A DNA stretch of 64,000 nucleotides from Trichuris trichiura (lineage: Eukaryota; Nematoda; Enoplea; Trichinellida; Trichuridae): NCBI GenBank assembly GCA_037903355.1, contig JBAJFE010000004.1, positions 5,378,001-5,442,000 on the forward strand, written 5' to 3'. Below the pieces are notes generated by a model. The model worked only from the letters and a program-made list of their open reading frames with translations. It searched no databases and was not told the origin of the DNA. Positions within the stretch are counted from its first letter, which is position 1; every line of letters begins with the position of its first letter. The translations under genes were made by a program, and so were the position numbers. Positions 56,895-64,000 of the stretch are shown here, piece by piece.

Positions 56895-58780
56895 ATGGCC
56901 AGTTCAAAGAAAAGAAAAGTTGATACGGAGTGTCGAATTTTCGAAAAGAAATGGACGAATGACGATTTTTTCGTGGAGCTTAAGGGCAAGCCCGTTTGCC
57001 TTGTTTGTGGCGACTCAGTAGCTGTTATGAAAAAAGCTAATCTGGAACGGCATTGCAGCACAAAACATGAAAAATTGATGGAATTAAAAGGCCAAGAGCG
57101 TCTGGATAGAATCAGGGCGCTTTAACGGAATTTGGAGTCGCAACAAGCCGCTTTCACCAGGCCACACTGCGACGCGTACAGCGTTCTTCAAACGAGTTAT
57201 GTAGTGAGCGAAATGATCGCAAAGAAGTTGAAGCCCCATGCAGAGGGTGAATTTGTGAAAGAGTGCATACCGGCAGCTGCGAAGTTACTAGCACCAGCCA
57301 GTGAAAAACTTTTCGAAAGTGTTAGCTTATCTCGAAGAACTGTTTCAGACCGGATCACTGACTTAGCAGACGACATTGAAAAAACGTTGAAGCGTACTGC
57401 AGCTAACTTTGACATTTTTTCCCTGGCTTGTGACGAGACTACGGACATAACAAATACCGCTCAACTGGCCATTTTCCTTCGCGGAAAAACTGCAGAGTTT
57501 GAGACTCGAGAAGAACTGTTATCACTGGAAGCCATGCATAGCACTACAAGGGGTGAGGACATATTTGAGAAACTCGTTTTATCAATGCAACGATTCGGGT
57601 TAAAGTTTGAAAAACTAAGTGGTCTGACTACGGACGGCGCTCCAGCTATGGTTGGCTTGCAAAAAGGCCTAGTTGCATTTGTTAAAAAGGAAATGAATAA
57701 TCTCGGTCTTCATAGTAGATCTTCAGGTTCACGGGTTTGGCCTGTTGGGTGTATCTGTGAACACAGATACACCCAACAGGCCAAACCCATAAACCTGAAG
57801 ATCTACTATGAAACTATTCAAGCCTGTTAAAAGACATCCTGTCTTTCGAAATCTCGGTCTTGATCCAAACGATTTGATAGTATGCCATTGTATCATACAT
57901 CAACAGAGTCTCTGCGCACGGTCGCTGCGTTTCAACAATGTGATGTCAGTAGTCGTGTCGTGCGTAAACTGTATCAAGAGCAAAGGGCATAATAACCGCC
58001 TGTTTAATGATTTTTTGAATGAACTTTCCTCTGAATATGGTGATCTCGTTTATCATTGTGAAGTTCGCTGGCTGAGTCGCGGGAATATGCTAACGAGATT
58101 TTACCAACTGCGCGATGAAGTTAAGCAGTTCATGGAGGCCAAAAGCAAACCTGTCAGAGAACTAAGTGACAAAAAGTGGCAATGTGACCTGGCTTTCATG
58201 GTAGACATTGTCAAGTACCTGTCGGAAGTGAATATCAAGCTGCAGGGTCCGAACCAGCTTCTCAGCTCACTCGTATCAAACGTGAAAGCATTTGAAGCTA
58301 AATTAAGGCTGTGGAAACAGCAACTTGAAAAGGCCAACATGGTACATTTCCCTACACTCCAGGGACAGCAGCCTTCTACGACATTAGAGTATGCCGGTGA
58401 ATGTGCCAAACTATTTGAGGCGTTTGGCGAAAGATTCAACGATGTGAAAAGTAGACAGATGCAACTGAACATCTTCGCCATTCCATTCAATGTAGAACCA
58501 GTTGATGTACCCGATGAACTGCAGCACGAGATCATTCAGTTGCAAAGCGATGATGAGCTCAAAGCTAAATACAACAACTTCCCGCTGCTTGAGTTCTATA
58601 AGCGGTACATAAGCAACGATGAATTTCCCGTTTTGAGGAGACATACTTTGAAATACGCGTCCGTGTTCGGCACAACCTACTGCTGCGAGCAGTTCTTTTG
58701 AAAACTTACCATCGCAAAGAGCCGTCTGCGCACGAGACTCACGGACACAAATCTGGTCAACCAGCTGTGAGTAGCAACGT
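56895..58780 (+). pseudogene. hAT transposase with BED finger, three lesions
   Basis: MASSKKRKVD opens the protein. A BED-type zinc finger (CLVCGD...LERHCSTKH) follows. A TAA interrupts at about 57123. Then come SLACDETTDITNTAQLAIFL (first catalytic Asp), LSGLTTDGAPAMVG (second), a 139-bp hairpin insert at 57711, then LIVCHCIIHQQSLC, VYHCEVRWLSRGNMLTRF (RW motif) and the start of the C-terminal domain. A TGA falls at 58699 inside the dimerisation domain, after TTYCCEQFF, with the coding similarity continuing behind it. It is otherwise full length (~600 aa) and was recently functional by the look of its conservation. Confidence 0.88.
57711..57849. mobile_element. 139-bp PLE-derived hairpin insert
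   Basis: It is flanked by a perfect 12-bp duplication AATCTCGGTCTT (57699-57710 and 57850-57861). The coding sequence of the transposase is continuous once the insert and one duplicate are ignored. Two 49-nt arms (57711-57759, 57762-57810) are inverted copies with few mismatches around a 2-nt centre. A 39-nt tail with cctgttaaaagacatcctgt follows. The arm matches the end of the 168-bp PLE insert (cagatacatccaactggcc ... gatctactatg). Confidence 0.8.
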
Positions 58781-59110
58781 CATCAGAAGGAGCTGACATC
58801 GCACGCCTCACCAGGGAAAAGCAGTTCCAAACATCCCGTTAGGGGTGACTTCATAAATATACGTGCAAATAAAGCAGGCTGTTTTTCATTTTTTCTATCC
58901 GGCCCGCGAGCGGTCTTGTAAACGTCTATCCGGCCCGCGGCACGAAAAAGGTTCCCCACCCCTGGTCTAAATTATGTAAATTCGCTCTGTTTGATCCCAT
59001 AACATAACGTATAAAAGCATCGTGCTCTAAGTGGTCTACTTCTAGAAGAATTTGCCTGAAAGAGGTATTCGTTCAATTCACACTTATTACCACTTCCCAG
59101 CTTTTGGAAC

Positions 59111-59307
59111 TGTTGGAGGGTACGACGATCCTCTGGCACGTATTCACCAGCATACCTGCGCACACCGTCTATGATACAGTACTCTACTTTTCTGCCTATG
59201 TGTCTTTCCAGTTAGTCTGGCTTCTCTCTCTCTTCTCTCTCGTTGCTGGAGATTAAATTATTAAACTCCCTGCGATATCTTTCACTTCGGCCACCTAAAG
59301 TCCAACA
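59111..59307 (+). repeat. Copia 5' LTR, 197 bp
   Basis: Begins TGTTGGAGGGTACG, ends AAAGTCCAACA. Confidence 0.85.
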
Positions 59308-59361
59308 GGTTTTGGGCCCAGCACGCTTCCTCTGCGCTTGAAGCTTGGAATTTTGTGAACA

Positions 59362-62300
59362 ATGGCAGATGAAGGAGTCAATGTTGGCCAGTCGTTAGTT
59401 CTGCTCCTAGATGGAGGCAACTACGAGATATGGAAAGTGAAGATGCGCGGTCTTTTGATGAAAGAAGACCTGTGGAGTGTTACAGTGGAGCCGAAACCAG
59501 AAATGAGTGACTCTTCGTGGGAGCGTGCAAACTGCAGAGCTTTAGGCTGGATCACGCTGAGCCTGGGAAACGACCAGACGGTGCACATCGCGAGATGTGA
59601 AACTGCTCACGAGGCATGGCAGACGCTGCAACAAGTGCATGAACGCTCATCCTATCTCCGAAGGAAACTTTACAGTTTTCGGTACGTGAGTGGACCAATG
59701 CAGTCTCACATCACTTCAATGCTACAAGTGATCGAACAGCTCCGTGGAGCTGGAGTTGAGCTAGCAGTTGGTGATCAGATAGCTGCTCTGCTTAACAGTC
59801 TTCCTGAGTCATATTCAGCCCTTGTCATATCCCTAGAACAGTGTTTCTCACGGTGGGGCAGGTGCCCCACCAGGGGGGCCCAGAGCGCCAGGGGGCCCGC
59901 TGGGAGGCCCATTTGAGCTGTGTGGGCCACATGCCCCACCTGGGCCGTCGTGTTGTCGTGCACCGGAAAGTGAGGTCCGAGGGTAAGGTACTGTGCGTAC
60001 TGGTTAAGATACTGTTGCATGCTATGCGTGATGCCGGCTACCCCCAATCCAGGACATGAACTAATCACCGCTCGTGAAAATGACCATTCAGAACACGCGA
60101 CAGAAGGGATGGCATGTTTGTCACCGTGACCTTGCTGGCGTAGGGTTGGGTAAGAAAAGCTTTCTGCTGAGAAGCATTTAGCGCAGAGCACATGGTTCAC
60201 ATCAGAGAATGGTTGTCCGCGTTATCAGAATGCGCCATAGTTTCTGCGTTGTATTTGCACCTGCTTTACGATTCAACCAGCGATTAGCACGTGTTCGCAG
60301 CTGCAGCTTGATAGCAATGACTCTGCTTTAGAATTTTGTCAACGACTACCATCTCTTGCCCCGGCTCTGTGAAATGTCGGCTCCCCTTTTCTTCCCTTTC
60401 TTTCCTCGCGTCTATCGTCCACGCAGCTACAATGCAAGCATACGCGTTAGCGACAGGGAATTGCCTATGCTGCTCACACATTTTCTGGAAACACTTTGTC
60501 TGTACGGTTGCTTCTCTCCTACGCTCGTTTCAGTTTTGCAAGATGTCACTGCAAGACGAGCCGCTGGAGTTGCAGCTGAACGTGGAGTTGGAGGGCAGGT
60601 TGTCACAGGGTTGTCAGCAGTTCTGGCTGCAGAAAAATCCTAGAGTTGTACTGTGGCGTATGCGATGTGGTAAAAAAAAGTCACTGGTTTATGTTCCCTC
60701 ATCGAGTCTAGTGGAGCGCGCATTTAGTATCATTACGGACCTAATGACCAAGGAACACTGTCAGCTACAAATAGTCAGACGCGGCGATCTCTGTTTGCGA
60801 GTTACCTCGATCGAGCCCAACATCGACAGGCTAGTTCGATTGCATCTGGGCGAGCCAAGCAGCTCTTGTTGACTTCTCGAAAAACAATTTGCAGAAATAA
60901 ATCCGTACAGCTATAGTTGACCTTCTAGCGTTGCAATCATTTCAGCCAATCAGTGCGTTGAAATTGGCCAATCAATGCGCTTGAAGTTGGCCAATCAGAA
61001 TAGGGGGGCCCGGACGCTCGGAAGCGTTCTCAGGGGGCCCAAGCTTGAGAAACACCGCCCTAGAAGGAAGGGCTGAGGCGGACCTAACGGTTGATTACGT
61101 GTGCGGCAGGATTCAGGAAGAATATATTCGTCGAATGGAAAACAAGAAGACAACCGGAGTGGAACGAAACGTTCAAGACGTAGCCTTGTGTTCATCGGCC
61201 ACGGGGAGCCGTCAGTTGCAGCAAAGACCGAAGTCTTTCCGTTTGAACAAAAGCGTTCGGAGCGATGACAGGCAGTGTTATGTGTGTGGAAAAAGAGGTC
61301 ACATACGGCGGAATTGTCCTGGAGTGCAAGAGAAATCAAACAAGGCGACAAACGCAAAAGGTGACACAACGTTTGCTTTGTTTTCTTTTCGCGAACAAAT
61401 TAGCCCTAATTCTCGCAAATACTGGTGTGTTGACTCTGGTGCTTCGTCACACATGTCAAGTGACCGGTTTTTCTTTGCGACGTTAACGCCTGTCAAGCGT
61501 AATGTTTGTCTAGCTGATGGTCGACTTGCAAAAGTGAGAGGGATCGGCAACGGACGTCTGACTTGTGCCCTTCCTGATGGTAAAGTGCAACACTTAGAAG
61601 TTCGCGGTGTTTTATACGTGCCGTCGCTGAACGGAAGCCTCTTGTCAGTTAAGATGTTGGACAAAGCAGGCTACGAGATTGAAATTAAAAAGGGAGTGTG
61701 TACTATTTCAAAACGGTCTCTCACAGGTGAGAGCAAGTTGTTTGCCTGCGCAAAGGACAACGGTGCACTGTACGAGCTAGACCTTGTAAGTTCACAGGAT
61801 ACGCAGCCAACGAGACTATGTGCATATGCTGCGAATGCTCTCGATAACTCGTTAAGTATATGGCACCGAAGATTTGGCCACCGCGATTTTGAGGCTATTC
61901 GGAAGCTCTGGAAAAGAAAAATGGTTGTTGGATTAAGAATGAATGAGCGCGACTGCGAAAGGCCAGTTTGCGAAACATGCTTCAAAGGGAAGATGACAGC
62001 GTTCCCCTTTCCAAAAGGTGAAACCAGGGCTAAGAAACCGATGGAACTAATTCATAGTGACTTGTGTGGGCCAATGCCCGTAGAAACGCCGTCAGGTCAT
62101 CGGTATTTTTTAACGCTTATTGATGACTACTCACGATTCACTGATGTTCATCTACTGAAGTCGAAGGATGGAGTCATTAATGCAATCAAAAACTATGTTG
62201 CAAAGATGTGCAACCGTTTCGGCCGAAAACCAACGGTATTTCGTTCCGACAATGGTCGTGAGTATGTCACCAAGTTTCTGGAAACTTATTTTAAACTGCA

Positions 62301-64000
62301 TGGCATCGAGCATCAGCTTACGATTCCCTACACGCCACAACAGAATGGCGTAGCAGAACGAAAGAATCGCACTCTTACTGAAATGGTGCGTTGTATGCTA
62401 TCAGACGCTCGGCTGCCAATGCGTTTTTGGGGTGAAGCAGTAGTGACCGCTGCTTACTTGCAGAACAGACTGCCCAGTAGAAGTCTGTCGAAGACACCTT
62501 TTGAGCATTTTTACGGCCGTAAACCTGATGTGAGCCACCTTCGCGTGTTCGGCTCCAAAGCTTACAGTTTCGTGCCAACAGAGCGTCGGCGAAAGTTGAG
62601 TGAAAGGGCCATGGAAGGAGTGATTATTGGTTACGGTAACACAGTTAAAGGTTACCGAATTCTGGACCCAAAAACGGCTCGTGTCTGGTATAGTCGAAGC
62701 GTGCGGATAATTGAAGGCCCCACGCAATCGTGGTCAGACCAGACGAAACACTGGAAAAACTCTCACAGTAAAGGTTCACCGCAAAAGATGGTGAACATGG
62801 ACGAATGGAAGGATCACGCTGGAGATAGGTCCTCTAATGTTTTGCCGCCGAAGGAGGACATAAATGCGAAACATGAGGAATCCAGCGATACAGCTTCGGA
62901 TGGATCTACACCTGCTCCCGTTGTGGGATTGCGTCGGTCAGAACGTATAGCGGCGAAAGATGAGCGTCGCGTGAGACGGCATTTTTCTGACGACTACATT
63001 TGGAAGGTAGTAGACTGTGATCCGAAGGAACCAGCATCTTGGGACGAGATGCTACAGCTTCCAGCGACAGAACGTGAAAAATGGTTGGAAGCAGTGGATG
63101 CAGAATTAAATGCGCTCGAAAGCCATGATGTTTGGGAAGTTGTTGATCTTCCAGTTGGCAAACGACCAATTTCTGCGAAATGGGTTTTTAAGCTGAAACG
63201 TGACGAGCATGGAAAAATCTACACGTACAAAGCAAGATTGGTGGCCCGCGGGTTCACACAGATACATGGTCGCGATTATGACGAAACGTTCGCTCCGGTT
63301 GTGCGGCATGAGACCGTGCGAACTCTTTTCGCGATCGCTGCCATCAAAGGAATGCACGTACGACACATCGATGTCAAAACTGCATACTTGAATGGTAAAC
63401 TGGATAAGGAAATTTTTATGGAACTACCACCAGGTTTCAAACAACAAGCTACTGAAGGAAAGGCCCTCCGGCTTCATCGCAGTTTGTATGGCCTTAAGCA
63501 GTCAGCACGTACATGGAACCAAGTTGCCACCACAGCTCTGAGAAAAATAGGTTTTCGACCCAATCGTGCTGATCCGTGTCTTTTCTCACGGAAAGAAAGT
63601 AGCAATGCAGTCACATATGTGCTTCTTTACGTTGACGATCTGTTGGTAGCTAGTGTATCACCGGAATTGACTGGCCGTGTCGGACGACAGTTAAGTGGCT
63701 ACTTTGAGATCAAGGATCTCGGTGAGGTAAAACAATACTTAGGAATTCAAGTGGAACGAGAAGAAGACTGTTCGTTTCTTCTCCATCAGGCAAGAAAAAT
63801 TTGCCAGCTAGTAAAGGAGTGTGGATTACTCGATGCAAAGCCAGTAGCCACGCCTATGGAAACAAATTTTTTGTCTTCACCAATAGAAGAGAGTCCGACA
63901 TTGTCTGAAAATGCTGAATTCAGAAAGGCAGTAGGATCTCTCTTGTATTTAGCGGCTGTGTCACGGCCAGACATAGCATTTGCTGTTGGCCAGTTTTGTC
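59362..64000 (+). CDS. Copia gag-pol polyprotein, split by one hAT, 3' partial
   Basis: The gag begins MADEGVNVGQSLVLLLDGGN with a UBN2-type domain and is interrupted after codon 159 by the hAT at 59839-61057. From 61066 the frame is open without a stop to the window end (about 978 codons). It contains a CCHC knuckle (CYVCGKRGHIRRNC, 61275-61316), protease VDSGASSHM (61432), GAG-pre-integrase WHRRFGHRD, integrase D, D and E at about 62059, 62248 and 62356 (DD35E), and the RT with WVFKLKRDEHGK, HIDVKTAYLNG and YVDD (63628-63639). It ends in the start of RNase H (KAVGSLLYLAAVSRPDIAFA). The phase before and after the hAT is the same, so the element was intact until that insertion. Confidence 0.95.
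59839..61057 (+). mobile_element. hAT insert in Copia gag, 1,219 bp
   Basis: Ends CAGTGTTTCTCACGG and GCTTGAGAAACACCG, with a perfect 8-bp duplication CCCTAGAA (59831-59838 and 61058-61065). It is related to the MITE at 2556-3038 (same gtggggca...gtgccccac start and ccaatcagaat...ggcccggacgctc end). Confidence 0.93.
60543..60872 (+). pseudogene. hAT transposase C-terminal fragment
   Basis: MSLQDEPLELQLNVELEG, then VPSSSLVERAFSIITDLMT and RRGDLCLRVTSIEPNIDRL: linker and dimerisation domain only. The catalytic part is deleted, so the element is non-autonomous. Confidence 0.8.

Larger units (their letters stand above)
56279..58964 (+). mobile_element. hAT-C (Charlie/GTF2IRD2-like type), 2,686 bp
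   Basis: Ends are CGGGGGTGGGGAACG and its inverted partner GGTTCCCCACCCCTG. Flanking 8-mers are gtctaagt and gtctaaat (7 of 8). The orthologous point in block F copy 1 (about 17831) has a single ctaagtta. It has the CAGGGGTGGGGAAC terminus typical of one hAT clade and a subterminal CCGGCCCGCG. Confidence 0.9.
52540..59110 (+). repeat. block F, copy 3 (direct)
   Basis: Direct repeat of 12306-17973, with an uninterrupted hAT-A and almost no microsatellite. It is more diverged than copies 1 and 2 are from each other. hAT-C (56279-58964) splits it, and the Copia LTR at 59111 cuts it off at cttttggaac, which is continuous at 17973 in copy 1. The interior 53454-56142 holds no recognisable gene. 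Confidence 0.85.
59111..64000 (+). mobile_element. Copia element, 3' end beyond window
   Basis: The 5' LTR is 59111-59307, with a primer-binding site (ggttttgggcccagcacg) directly after it. A single gag-pol frame follows from 59362. It is a different family from the Copia at 43589-46792 by LTR sequence, but related in coding sequence. It is inserted in block F copy 3; the left flank ggaac should recur after the 3' LTR outside the window. Confidence 0.93.

Noticed and set aside
1..64000. CRISPR arrays, prokaryotic operons, ribosomal RNA genes
   Set aside because: No regularly spaced repeats, no operon-like gene packing and no rRNA sequence seen; introns and TE families mark the DNA as animal.

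Overview
The window is animal nuclear DNA, probably from an arthropod. It has spliced genes with GT-AG introns, and Penelope-like (PLE), Copia, mariner, pogo/Tigger and hAT elements are packed together. A chelicerate such as a tick is my guess only; no marker gene here settles the species. Almost everything after 8.7 kb is transposon-derived or duplicated.

Layout. (1) 0-8.7 kb is single-copy DNA. It holds exons of a minus-strand gene that looks SAP130-like (Sin3-HDAC corepressor), a mariner relic, a 483-bp hAT MITE and PLE tail scraps. (2) About 9.07-28.12 kb and 29.75-52.05 kb form one very large palindrome. Most mirrored positions sum to 57,878-57,880, so the axis is near 28,939. Each arm carries, from the centre outwards: a pogo-like transposon split by an 896-bp hAT, a mariner, a six-exon host-like gene (AT-hook plus coiled coil, 321 aa), a 254-bp inverted-repeat element, a ~5.7-kb block I call F, and one half of a head-to-head PLE pair. 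(3) The ~1.6-kb spacer holds a 1,175-bp Tigger-type MITE and a 202-bp perfect-looking hairpin carrying hammerhead-ribozyme-like motifs. (4) 52.5-59.1 kb is a third, more diverged copy of block F in direct orientation, split by a 2.7-kb hAT. (5) 59.1 kb to the end is a Copia element whose gag-pol frame is open apart from one hAT insertion; it runs out of the window.

The arms differ by clean insertions that have matching empty sites in the other arm. The left arm has a 1,579-bp hAT (TSD GTTTAAAC), a 363-bp solo LTR (TSD AAACA) and a long GAA tract. The right arm has an RT-less Copia (TSD GTAAC) and a 2,338-bp hAT with transposase (TSD CTGTATGC). The palindrome is therefore not a simple read-through artefact of one hairpin molecule. 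An inverted join of two haplotypes still has to be excluded.

The two copies of the host-like gene are convergent and appear to encode the same protein. Each has a TGACGTCA site abutting a TATAAATA box about 180 bp before the ATG. The most novel-looking material is a set of small PLE-derived pieces: a 168-bp hammerhead-bearing insert with a 10-bp TSD, a 139-bp hairpin insert with a 12-bp TSD, and the 202-bp central hairpin. Together they look like a mobile family of non-autonomous, inverted PLE termini.
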